NCBI GenBank assembly: GCA_002281775.1
Contig: NCGY01000001.1
Coordinates: forward strand, 124,001-188,000
Length of the DNA: 64,000 nt
Source: Hydrogenophilales bacterium 16-64-46
GTDB taxonomy: Bacteria; Pseudomonadota; Gammaproteobacteria; Burkholderiales; Thiobacillaceae
Direction: 5' to 3'
In this document: positions 17,826-25,366 of the stretch, piece by piece
Numbering within the stretch: position 1 is the stretch's first letter
How the letters are laid out: each line of letters opens with the position of its first letter
Translations under genes and position numbers: made by a program
The notes under the pieces: model-generated
Database searches by the model: none
What the model was told of the DNA's origin: nothing
The model's input: the letters and a program-made list of their open reading frames with translations, nothing else

Positions 17826-18548
17826 ATGAATCGGATCACACGTTGGGCAGGCATGGCGCTGGCCCTGGGCATGATGGCGGCAAGCGGCGTGCAGGCGAGC
17901 GAAAAGGTCGTGCGCAAGGCGCTCACCGACCGCTTCCCGGGCGCGCAGATCAGCTCGGTCAAGAAAACGCCCTACAGCGGCCTGTACGAGGTCTATCTCG
18001 ACGGTCAGCTGGTCTACATGGACGCCAAGGGCCAGTACGTGATCACCGGCGACGTGATCGACCTGAAGACGCGCACCAACCTCACCCAGGCGCGCCTCGC
18101 CAAGCTCCAGGCCGTGGACTGGAAGGTCTTTCCTCTCAATAACGCCATCAAATCCGTGAAAGGCAAGGGCGAGCGCAAGCTGGTCGTATTCTCCGACGTC
18201 GATTGCCCCTACTGCCGCAAGTTTGAAGCCGAGCTCGCCAAGGTCGACAACATCACCGTCTACACCTTCCTCTACCCCATCGAAGGCCTGCACCCCAAGG
18301 CCGTGCAAACCTCGAAGCAGATCTGGTGCGCGTCCGACCGCAACAAGGCCTGGGACGAGTACATCACCAAGGGCAGCGTGCCCGGCAACGACGGCAAGTG
18401 CGCCAACCCGGTGGACACGACCGTGGCGCTCGGCAACAAGCTCGGCGTCTCCGGCACGCCCACGTTGTTCTTCGCCAACGGCGTGCGCGTGCCCGGCATG
18501 GTTCCGGCCGCGCAGCTCGAACGCCTGCTCGCCGCCAACGCCAAGTGA
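17826..18548 (+). CDS. dsbC: Thiol:disulfide interchange protein DsbC
   Basis: DsbC is the periplasmic disulfide isomerase. A signal peptide (residues 1-24, ending GVQA) precedes an N-terminal dimerisation domain (KALTDRFPGAQISSVKKTPYSGLYEV) and a thioredoxin domain with the active site DVDCPYCRKFE. A second cysteine pair is visible (the Cys of QIWCASD and of GKCANP), and GTPTLFFANG is the cis-proline loop. Length is 240 aa. A GGAGC-type ribosome site stands six bases before ATG 17826. Confidence 0.95.
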   Translation: MNRITRWAGMALALGMMAASGVQASEKVVRKALTDRFPGAQISSVKKTPYSGLYEVYLDGQLVYMDAKGQYVITGDVIDLKTRTNLTQARLAKLQAVDWKVFPLNNAIKSVKGKGERKLVVFSDVDCPYCRKFEAELAKVDNITVYTFLYPIEGLHPKAVQTSKQIWCASDRNKAWDEYITKGSVPGNDGKCANPVDTTVALGNKLGVSGTPTLFFANGVRVPGMVPAAQLERLLAANAK

Positions 18549-18555
18549 GCTTGGC

Positions 18556-19164
18556 GTGAGTTTCGAATTCTGGAACACGCGCTACGCCACCGAGGAATAC
18601 GTCTTCGGCACCGCGCCCAACGTCTTCCTCGCCAGCCAGGCGCATTGCCTGAAACCCGGCCAAACCGCGCTGGCGATTGCCGACGGCGAAGGTCGAAACG
18701 GCGTGTGGCTGGCCCAGCAAGGGCTCAAGGTTCATGCCATTGATTTCTCGCCCGCCGCGCTCGCCAAGGCCGGCAAGCTGGCTGCCGAGCGCGGCGTGGA
18801 GGTCGAATTCGAACAGGCCGACGTATTGAACTGGAGCTGGCCCGAAGCCGCGTACGACATCGTCGTCGCCATCTTCATCCAGTTCGTGCCGCCGCCCGAA
18901 CGCGAACGCATCATCGAAGGCATCCGCCGCACCCTCAAACCTGGCGGCACGCTCATCCTGCAGGGCTATACGCCGAAGCAGATCGAGTATGGCACCGGCG
19001 GCCCGCCCAGCGTAGCGAACATGTATGTCGAAGCCGACCTGCGGCGCTGGTTCGGCGACTGGCAAATCGAACACCTGGCCGAACACGAATCGCACATCAG
19101 CGAAGGCGCGCACCATCACGGCATGTCGGCGTTGATTGATATGGTGGCGGTGAAGCCAGTTTGA
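18556..19164 (+). CDS. Class I SAM-dependent methyltransferase
   Basis: A Rossmann-fold methyltransferase of 202 aa, TehB-like. The FWNTRYATEEYVFG start, the SAM motif I equivalent ALAIADGEGRNGVWLAQQG, the acidic motif II near VHAIDFSP and the post-I segment FEQADVLNW are visible. GTG 18556 lies seven bases after the dsbC stop and gives the expected family start; the longer open frame upstream overlaps dsbC and is a shadow. Members of this group methylate small compounds; the substrate here is unknown. Confidence 0.88.
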   Translation: MSFEFWNTRYATEEYVFGTAPNVFLASQAHCLKPGQTALAIADGEGRNGVWLAQQGLKVHAIDFSPAALAKAGKLAAERGVEVEFEQADVLNWSWPEAAYDIVVAIFIQFVPPPERERIIEGIRRTLKPGGTLILQGYTPKQIEYGTGGPPSVANMYVEADLRRWFGDWQIEHLAEHESHISEGAHHHGMSALIDMVAVKPV

Positions 19165-19242
19165 GGGGAGTGAGGCAGCGGATATGGCTGCTTCTCGGCC
19201 GAAGCGCCTATCTAAATCGTTTGGCCCAATAGGAGAACGTCT

Positions 19243-19557
19243 GTGTTCGAGAGTGGAATAGAAAGAACAATCATCATCGCGGCCATTGTTCTTTGGTTTG
19301 CCCACGGCTGGTATCTCAATGAACGCCTCAAGCATGTGCACAAAAAACTCGATCGTGTTATTGAAGCATTCGATGGTCTGCGCGATTACCTCTATGAGAT
19401 CGACCCACAATTTGATGATGAGCGCCAACTGCTAGAAGACCTGCATGAGTCGCTTGATAACGGAACCGTGAGTTTTTCTGGAATGAGTCACATGGAACTT
19501 ATCAATAAGAAAGAGCAGGAAGGCAAAAGAACGCTCAACACACCATTGATCCGGTGA
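19243..19557 (+). CDS. Cassette ORF 1: unknown membrane-anchored protein
   Basis: The 104-aa protein starts at GTG 19243 behind a good AGGAG site (19231-19235). It has one N-terminal membrane segment (IIIAAIVLWFAHGWYL), then a charged, probably cytoplasmic domain that may be partly coiled-coil (ERLKHVHKKLDRVIEAFDGL). I do not recognise it. Base composition is clearly more AT-rich than the flanking core genes. The attC-like site at 19566-19637 directly follows, so it reads as an integron gene cassette. Confidence 0.7.
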   Translation: MFESGIERTIIIAAIVLWFAHGWYLNERLKHVHKKLDRVIEAFDGLRDYLYEIDPQFDDERQLLEDLHESLDNGTVSFSGMSHMELINKKEQEGKRTLNTPLIR

Positions 19558-19565
19558 AGACAATA

Positions 19566-19637
19566 GCCCAACAATTCATTCCAGCGGATCGTCAAAAATC
19601 TGCGCTTTTTTGCCTCTACTGAACTCAAACGTTATGT
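19566..19637 (+). other. attC-like integron recombination site 1
   Basis: The site opens with GCCCAAC (consensus RYYYAAC) followed by AATTCATTCCAGC, and closes with TGAACTCAAACGTTATGT. Both ends look like classical attC (59-base-element) arms, with one mismatch from GTTRRRY in the closing core. Its 72-base length is in the normal range. It falls immediately behind cassette ORF 1. Confidence 0.7.
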
Positions 19638-19661
19638 GTAGCAATTGACACCGAGTGCAAT

Positions 19662-20135
19662 ATGAAGATCTCGCGAATAGCGGCTTTGTTTCTGCTTGTG
19701 TTTCGGCCAAGAAAACTCATTGAAAGAACAAACGCCGATTACAAAGAAATGAATACACCTGGGGCGATCCAGCAGAAGCAGGAAAGAAATCAAAGTACAT
19801 CACAAGCCGAACGATCAATAAATCAAATACGAAGCTCTTTGTTTTGGTCATTCGTCTTGGTGGCGGGGGCGGTGTTGGTAGCCAGCGTAATTGGCAAGGT
19901 CTACTTTGCACTGGGCGGCGCACACTGCCAAACGGCAGAGGAAATTCTTCAATACTCTGGAATCGGTGTTCTGTTGTGGGCGACCCTCGGTAAAGCAGGT
20001 TGGTCAATTCAGACTACGAACGGGGATACAATCCCCGAGTTAGTTAATGAATTGGTGTTCCGAGCACTCTATGTGCTTGGTTCGTTCCTCCTAGCCCTAG
20101 CTGTCAGTCTTGCATTTGGGGCGAGCAACACATAA
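19662..20135 (+). CDS. Cassette ORF 2: unknown multi-pass membrane protein
   Basis: A 157-aa protein from ATG 19662 with an N-terminal hydrophobic patch, a polar Q/E/N-rich segment (about residues 35-55), and two or three membrane helices (FWSFVLVAGAVLVASVIG, GVLLWATLG, ALYVLGSFLLALAVSLAFG). It resembles uncharacterised inner-membrane proteins but I cannot name the family. Its AT-rich composition matches the other cassette ORFs. The next attC-like site begins within its stop codon. Confidence 0.65.
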   Translation: MKISRIAALFLLVFRPRKLIERTNADYKEMNTPGAIQQKQERNQSTSQAERSINQIRSSLFWSFVLVAGAVLVASVIGKVYFALGGAHCQTAEEILQYSGIGVLLWATLGKAGWSIQTTNGDTIPELVNELVFRALYVLGSFLLALAVSLAFGASNT

Positions 20136-20190
20136 CTGTGTCTTCCACCAGTTGTGCAAAAGCGGCGCGCCGGTGAAGACGGCGTTGGGC
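20130..20190 (+). other. attC-like integron recombination site 2
   Basis: The closing core is a perfect GTTGGGC (20184-20190). The opening ACATAAC keeps the AAC. Between them GTCTTCCACC (20140-20149) pairs with GGTGAAGAC (20172-20180), leaving two extra bases bulged, as in the L-box stems with extrahelical bases that IntI recognises. The site is 61 bases long. Confidence 0.7.
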
Positions 20191-20205
20191 AGTAGGGTAG
20201 CGTTC

Positions 20206-20493
20206 ATGAAGACCGAAGACCGCAATCGAAAAAACGCATGGAAGGCCCAACAACGCCAAGAGGCACAGTCTGCCTTTCCTCTCTCAAATGTGTTGCTTGA
20301 ATCGCTCTTCCAAAGTGTTGAAACGCGCGTAGAAAATGAGGGATGCGATCACACCTACCGTTTCACCAGTGGGTGGCTTTCTGACCATCAGCTAGCGAGC
20401 ACCCCAGTTCTTGATTGGTTAGCGGAGCATGGAGGCTTCTGCGATTGCGAAGTAGTGGCGAACGCGCGAGACCACTGGGAGCAAAACAAATAA
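20206..20493 (+). CDS. Cassette ORF 3: DUF2695-like protein
   Basis: The ATG at 20206 gives a 95-aa soluble protein. The C-terminal half (GCDHTYRFTSGWLSDH, then PVLDWLAEHGGFCDCEV) matches, as far as I recall the family, DUF2695, a small domain with conserved Cys and His often met in integron cassettes. Its function is unknown; the C-D-C and C-D-H pairs could bind metal. It lies between attC-like sites 2 and 3. Confidence 0.75.
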   Translation: MKTEDRNRKNAWKAQQRQEAQSAFPLSNVLLESLFQSVETRVENEGCDHTYRFTSGWLSDHQLASTPVLDWLAEHGGFCDCEVVANARDHWEQNK

Positions 20494-20509
20494 TGCTGGC
20501 GTTTCTGCT

Positions 20510-20568
20510 GCCCAATACTGCGCGCTAGCCGACCCGCTACAGCGGCCGGCTGAACTCCAACGTTGAAT
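20510..20568 (+). other. attC-like integron recombination site 3
   Basis: Exactly 59 bases from GCCCAAT to GTTGAAT. The closing core GTTGAAT fits GTTRRRY perfectly and the preceding GGCTGAACTCCAAC is the usual attC left arm. AGCCG and CGGCT form the inner stem. The opening GCCCAAT has T in place of the last C of AAC. Confidence 0.7.
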
Positions 20569-20634
20569 AGTGATTTTGACCGGTAGGATTGAACATTAGG
20601 GGACAGACCACGATTTCCTATTCCCGAACAAAAG

Positions 20635-20659
20635 ATGCCGGGGCTTTCCGGCATTTTTT
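20635..20659 (+). terminator. Rho-independent terminator after the cassette array
   Basis: ATGCCGG and CCGGCAT form a perfect 7-bp stem with a GGCTTT loop, followed by six T. The rest of the 305-base gap 20494-20798 holds attC site 3 and nothing else that I recognise. Confidence 0.75.
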
Positions 20660-20798
20660 CTTTCGTTTGCAGCTACTCGCGCCGCCTGAATAGATAGCCG
20701 CCCTTGCGTGCTTCTGGGTGGAAACTCCGAAGCGCAAACCAGGCCCTCACGATTCCCGCCTTGAACTTCCGCTTCGGCCGAACAGCAGCTATAGCCAT

Positions 20799-21656
20799 TC
20801 AGCCTCCCACCGCCTGCTCCGCCCGCGCCAGCTCTCTCAACCCCTCCAGTGCGTGTTTCAGCGTGGCGTTGTCGCTGTCGCGCGGGTAGACCATCCACGC
20901 GGGGAGCTTGAATGCAGGGCTATCGGGTACACGCCAGAGGCGGCCGGCTTCGAGGTGGTGGCGCACGAGGCGGACGGGGAAATAGCCGCTGCCGCCGTAG
21001 ACAAGGAGTTGCTGCACGCCGAGCCAGCCGATGTTGGCGACCAGCGCCGGCGGGCCGATGTGGGCGAAGTGTTCGCTGAACTGGGCGTGGAATTCGGGGC
21101 CCCAGTCGACGTGGATGTAGCCGGGGTCGGGCCAGGCGCGCTTTTTCTCGCTGCCGACGAGCACCAGGGTTTCGTCGAACAGGGCTTCAACGACGAGGCC
21201 GCTGCGCGAAGTGGGGGTGTACATCACGCCGATGTCGACGGTGCCTTCGATGAGGCCCTGCATGATGTCGACTTCAAAGCCGATTTCCAGTCGCAGCGAG
21301 GTTTCGGGCGCGGCTTCGCGCATCCACGCCACCCAGTGCGGTAAAAAGCCCTCCCATACGGCGATGCGGCCCGACAGGGTGAGCACGTCGGAATAGCCTT
21401 GCGGCAGGCCGACGTCATGGCGCGCCTGTTCGACGGTGCGCACCAGATGCTTGGCGTGGCGCAGGAAGCGCTTGCCGGCGGGGGTGAGTTCGGCACCGTT
21501 GCGGCCGCGCTGGAAGAGGCGCGCGCCGAGCGTGGTTTCCAGGCTGTGGATGCGCGCGCTCACGGTGGATTGCGTGACGAACAGCCGGCTGGCGGCGGCG
21601 ACGAAATTGCCGGTGGCGGCGACGGCGAGAAAGGTGCGGGCGAGTTCGGTGTCCAT
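20799..21656 (-). CDS. LysR-family transcriptional regulator
   Basis: A 285-aa LysR regulator. The winged helix-turn-helix is at residues ~1-60 (ARTFLAVAATGNFVAAASRL, then TQSTVSARIHSLE and LFQRG). A periplasmic-binding-protein-like effector domain follows. It is divergent from the TusE/DsrC-like gene with a 105-base gap containing a LysR-type dyad, which suggests that it controls that gene. The effector is unknown. Confidence 0.92.
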   Translation of the reverse strand: MDTELARTFLAVAATGNFVAAASRLFVTQSTVSARIHSLETTLGARLFQRGRNGAELTPAGKRFLRHAKHLVRTVEQARHDVGLPQGYSDVLTLSGRIAVWEGFLPHWVAWMREAAPETSLRLEIGFEVDIMQGLIEGTVDIGVMYTPTSRSGLVVEALFDETLVLVGSEKKRAWPDPGYIHVDWGPEFHAQFSEHFAHIGPPALVANIGWLGVQQLLVYGGSGYFPVRLVRHHLEAGRLWRVPDSPAFKLPAWMVYPRDSDNATLKHALEGLRELARAEQAVGG

Positions 21657-21663
21657 GGTTTTA

Positions 21664-21680
21664 TATCGACTAATCCGATA
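21664..21680. promoter_or_regulatory. LysR-type dyad between divergent genes
   Basis: TATCG-N7-CGATA is a perfect 5-bp dyad containing the T-N11-A core of LysR boxes. It lies seven bases before the LysR start codon and about 80 before the TusE-like start, in an AT-rich stretch likely to hold both promoters. Confidence 0.5.
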
Positions 21681-21761
21681 GCAAATACAAAAAATAATCG
21701 TTGGTCAAATATAACAGGCCTCCGTAGACTGGTGCCAACCCTAACGAACAAGGAGCGCATC

Positions 21762-22094
21762 ATGAACATGGCCCTGCAAACCCTGTTGCCGGAACGCGAC
21801 GCCGAAGGCTATCTGATCGAGCCGGCCGACTGGAACGAGGACATCGCACGCACGCTGGCCACGGAGGAAAACCTGGTGCTGAACGACGACCACTGGGACG
21901 CCATCCGCTTCATGCGCGAGTTTTACGAAGAGCATCAGGTGGCCGCCGACGCGCGCTTCGTGATCAAGCATCTGGGCGAGCGCTACGGGCGCGAGGCGCA
22001 GAAGAAGCTGTTCGAGCTGTTCCCCTACGGCTACGTGAAACAGGCGTGCAAGATCGCCGGCATGCGGCGGCCGCGCGCGTGGAGCACGGGCTGA
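21762..22094 (+). CDS. TusE/DsrC/DsvC-family sulfur-relay protein
   Basis: A 110-aa protein from ATG 21762 (AGGAG eight bases upstream; the longer open frame is a shadow). The motifs EPADWNEDIA, NDDHWDAIRFMREFY and the tail YVKQACKIAGMRRPRAWSTG place it in the TusE/DsrC family, which passes persulfide sulfur in tRNA thiolation or in dissimilatory sulfur metabolism. It keeps the cysteine of ACKIAG (Cys96) but lacks the penultimate cysteine that is the essential carrier in DsrC and TusE, so a regulatory or modified role is possible. Confidence 0.88.
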   Translation: MNMALQTLLPERDAEGYLIEPADWNEDIARTLATEENLVLNDDHWDAIRFMREFYEEHQVAADARFVIKHLGERYGREAQKKLFELFPYGYVKQACKIAGMRRPRAWSTG

Positions 22095-22108
22095 TCCGGG
22101 GCTGACTC

Positions 22109-22831
22109 ATGGTACGCAAGCTGGCGTATTCGGTCTCGTCGCGCGAGCAGTGGATTTCGGCGGCCGGCGGCCTGGTTGGCATACTGGCGGTGCTGATGGT
22201 GTCGCATCAGGTGCTCGCCGGACACGACGCCTACTTCATCGTCGCCTCGATGGGGGCGTCGGCGGTGCTGCTGTTTGCCGCGCCGCACGGCGCACTGTCG
22301 CAGCCTTGGGCGCTGATCGGCGGGCACCTGGTGTCAGCCGCCGCCGGGGTGACGGTCGCCCTTTGGGTCGACGATCCCACGCTGGCGGCGGCGCTGGCGG
22401 TGGCGCTGGCGATTGGCCTGATGTACGGCCTGCGCTGCCTGCATCCGCCGGGCGGCGCGACGGCGCTGTTCGCGGTGCTGGGCGGCGACGCGATCCACGC
22501 GCTGGGCTACGGCTACCTGCTGGTGCCGGTGCTGCTGAATGCCTTCACCCTCTTGATCGTCGCAGTGCTGTTCAACTATCCCTTCGCCTGGCGGCGCTAC
22601 CCACAGGCGTGGATGCAGGAAGCGGCCGAAACGGTGTGTGCGATCGAACCCGAATCGCATCCGGAAAAATGCATGATCCCGCACAGCGCGCTGGTGTACG
22701 CGCTCTCCCAGCTCGACACCTTCGTCGACGTGAGCGAGGACGACCTGCAGCGCATCTACACGCTGGCTCTGCACGCCGAACCCGAGGTCGCGCACGGCGC
22801 GCCCGCGACTACAATTCAGGCAATTTCCTGA
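22109..22831 (+). CDS. HPP-family integral membrane protein
   Basis: A 240-aa protein with four membrane segments in its first 160 residues, and the family-defining motif LHPPGGATALFAVLGGDAIHALG. Some HPP proteins have been implicated in nitrite transport; that function is not established for bacterial members. A soluble C-terminal tail of about 70 residues follows. It starts 14 bases after the TusE-like gene and may share its transcript. Confidence 0.85.
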   Translation: MVRKLAYSVSSREQWISAAGGLVGILAVLMVSHQVLAGHDAYFIVASMGASAVLLFAAPHGALSQPWALIGGHLVSAAAGVTVALWVDDPTLAAALAVALAIGLMYGLRCLHPPGGATALFAVLGGDAIHALGYGYLLVPVLLNAFTLLIVAVLFNYPFAWRRYPQAWMQEAAETVCAIEPESHPEKCMIPHSALVYALSQLDTFVDVSEDDLQRIYTLALHAEPEVAHGAPATTIQAIS

Positions 22832-22858
22832 ATCGCTGCGGCGCGTCCGCACAGAGCC

Positions 22859-25204
22859 ATGCACGAATCACGCGGCGTCGCGTTCGGCGCGCCCGGCATC
22901 CCGCCCACCTGGACATCCAGCGACAAGGATCTGGTCGGCACCGCGCTGGGCCCGTCGCGGCTGTGGTTCACGCTCGGCCACGGCATCGTCAACGAGGTGT
23001 ATTTCCCGCGCATCGACATTCCGCAGATCCGTGACCTGGGCTTCATCGTCGCGGATGGCGCGGGTTTCTGGGTCGAGGTGAAGCGGCTTGCCGAGTATGC
23101 ATTCGACGTGCCCGCGCCGGGGGTGCCGCTGCCGGTGATCACGCACCGGCATCCGCGTTTCACGCTCACGCTTGCCGTCTGCCCCGACGCCGCGCGCGAC
23201 GTGCTGCTCATCGACGTGGCGCTGGAAGGCGCACCCGATCTGGCTGTCTACGCGCTGCTGGCGCCGCATCTGGGCGGCACCGGGCAGGGCAACCGCGCGT
23301 GGGCCACGCACTATCGCGGCGACCGCGTACTGTGGGCGGAGCAGGGGCCGTTCGGTCTGGCGCTGGTTGCAAAAACGGCGGAAGGTGTCGATGCATTCGA
23401 CAGGGGGTCGGCCGGCCATGTGGGGGCGTCGGACGGTTGGCAGGACTTCCACGCCAACGGCCGCATGGCGTGGCAGTTCGATTCCGCCGGGCCGGGCAAT
23501 GTGGCGCTCGTGGGCCGGCTCGCACCGCGCGCCACGCTGGCGCTGGGGTTCGCCGCCAGCAAGCAGGCCGCCGCCACCCTCGCGCGCGCCGCGCTCACCC
23601 AGCCGTTCGACGCACACCGGACCGCGCAACTGGCCGCCTGGCAGGCCTGGCACGCGCGCTGCGGCGCGGTAAAACCGCCGCCCGACCTGCCCGATGCGCT
23701 GCGCGAAGCGTGGGCCTGGTCGGCACAGGTGATCAAGACCCACGGCGACAAGACCAGCCTCGGGGCCATGGTCGCCAGCCTGTCGATACCCTGGGGCAAT
23801 CGCGGTGAGGAACGCGGCGGCTACCACCTGGTGTGGCCGCGCGACCTGGTGGAGTCGGCGCAGGCGCTGATCGCGCTGGGCGGCATCGACGAAGCGCGGG
23901 CGGTACTCGGCTATCTCGCGGCCACGCAGAACGACGACGGCCACTGGCACCAGAACCAGTGGCTCGGCGGCAAGCCCTACTGGCAGGGCGTGCAGCTCGA
24001 CGAAACCGCGTTTCCCGTCTTGCTCGCGGCCCAGCTCGCCCAGCACGACCGGCTCGGCGGCATGGTCGTGACGGACAGCGTGCGGCGCGCGCTCGGTTTC
24101 CTGATCGCGCACGGCCCGGCCAGCCCGCAGGATCGCTGGGAGGAAAACGCCGGCGTGAATGCCTTCACCCTGGCAGCGTGCATCGCCGCGCTGGTCGCCG
24201 GCGCGGCGCTGCTGCCCGAGGCGGAGCGCACGCTGCCACTCGCGGTGGCCGATTACTGGAACGCCCGGATCGAAGACTGGTGCGTGGCGCGCGACACCGC
24301 CGTCGGCCGCGCGCACGGCGTGGCTGCGCACTACGCGCGCGTGGCCCCGGTGGACGTGCTGTGCGACGACCGCGCCATGCAGCGCAGCCTGGCGGTGAAG
24401 AACCGCGCCGATGACCTGGCCCCGGCGGCGGGCGAGCAGGTCGCGCTGGATTTTCTGCAACTGGTACGCCTGGGCCTGCGCCGCGCCGACGATCCGCTCA
24501 TCGCCGACAGCGTGACACTCGCCGACGCGCTGCTGCGCACAGATACCCCGGCCGGCCCGGTGTGGCATCGCTACACCGACGACGGCTACGGCGAACACGA
24601 CGACGGCTCGCCTTTTGACGGCACGGGGCGTGGACGCGGCTGGCCGCTGCTTACCGGCGAACGCGGCCACTACGAACTGGCGGCCGGCCGCGAATCAGTC
24701 GATTATCTGCACGCCATGGCGGCGATGGCGCAGCGTGGCCTCCTGCCCGAGCAGGTATGGGACGCCGTAGCCGTTCGCCACCTGCAGCCGGGGCGTCCCA
24801 CCGGCGGGGCGATGCCGCTGGTGTGGGCACATGCTGAATTCGTCAAGCTCGCCGCCGCACGGGCGGCAGGCCACCCGCTCGAACGGCTCGATGCGGTGTG
24901 GGCGCGCTATCGCGGCTTGCGGACCGACGCCGCTACCTGGGTCTGGACGCCTGCCGCCCCCTTTGCCAGACTGCCCCGCGACAAGGCGATGCGGATCGTG
25001 CTGCCGTATCCGGCGCGCATACATCTGGGCTGGGACGACTGGCGCGATGCGCGCGATATGGTGTGCGTGCCGCTGGGACTCGGCCACACCGGCCTGGAAC
25101 TCGATAGCGCCGCGCTCGCCGCACACCACAGCCTGGAATTCACCTGGCAGGACACGCGCGATGGCCGCTGGCACAGCGCGCGCTACAGCGTGGAACTGGG
25201 GTAA
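22859..25204 (+). CDS. GH15-family glucoamylase-like glycoside hydrolase
   Basis: A 781-aa protein with an N-terminal beta-sandwich (about residues 1-260; the YFPRIDIPQIRDLGF stretch) and a C-terminal (alpha/alpha)6 barrel. The barrel has YHLVWPRDLVESAQAL, GHWHQNQWLGGKPYW and DRWEENAGVNAFTLA, typical of bacterial glucan 1,4-alpha-glucosidases. No signal peptide is evident, so it probably acts on intracellular glycogen or maltodextrin. There are no neighbouring glycogen genes. Confidence 0.9.
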   Translation: MHESRGVAFGAPGIPPTWTSSDKDLVGTALGPSRLWFTLGHGIVNEVYFPRIDIPQIRDLGFIVADGAGFWVEVKRLAEYAFDVPAPGVPLPVITHRHPRFTLTLAVCPDAARDVLLIDVALEGAPDLAVYALLAPHLGGTGQGNRAWATHYRGDRVLWAEQGPFGLALVAKTAEGVDAFDRGSAGHVGASDGWQDFHANGRMAWQFDSAGPGNVALVGRLAPRATLALGFAASKQAAATLARAALTQPFDAHRTAQLAAWQAWHARCGAVKPPPDLPDALREAWAWSAQVIKTHGDKTSLGAMVASLSIPWGNRGEERGGYHLVWPRDLVESAQALIALGGIDEARAVLGYLAATQNDDGHWHQNQWLGGKPYWQGVQLDETAFPVLLAAQLAQHDRLGGMVVTDSVRRALGFLIAHGPASPQDRWEENAGVNAFTLAACIAALVAGAALLPEAERTLPLAVADYWNARIEDWCVARDTAVGRAHGVAAHYARVAPVDVLCDDRAMQRSLAVKNRADDLAPAAGEQVALDFLQLVRLGLRRADDPLIADSVTLADALLRTDTPAGPVWHRYTDDGYGEHDDGSPFDGTGRGRGWPLLTGERGHYELAAGRESVDYLHAMAAMAQRGLLPEQVWDAVAVRHLQPGRPTGGAMPLVWAHAEFVKLAAARAAGHPLERLDAVWARYRGLRTDAATWVWTPAAPFARLPRDKAMRIVLPYPARIHLGWDDWRDARDMVCVPLGLGHTGLELDSAALAAHHSLEFTWQDTRDGRWHSARYSVELG

Positions 25205-25221
25205 CAGAAGCAGGCTTTCGA

Positions 25222-25271
25222 CAGGCAGGTAAGGGAGATGGGAGAGATTTTTTCCGCCCTTGCCTCCCTGT
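25222..25271. repeat. Dispersed hairpin element, copy 2
   Basis: CAGGCAGGTAAGGGAG, a T-rich spacer and CCGCCCTTGCCTCCCTGT repeat the block at 5486-5530 with few changes. A related palindrome (AGGACAGG against CCTGTCCT) follows up to about 25350. It lies between the 3' ends of GH15 and the convergent protease gene and may serve as a terminator. Confidence 0.5.
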
Positions 25272-25366
25272 AAATCTGAATTTCAAAGCCCCACAAGGAG
25301 GACAGGGGCTGACATGAGGGAGGCTCTTGTCCGCCTGTCCTCTCTGTGAATACCGAAAGGCAGCGA

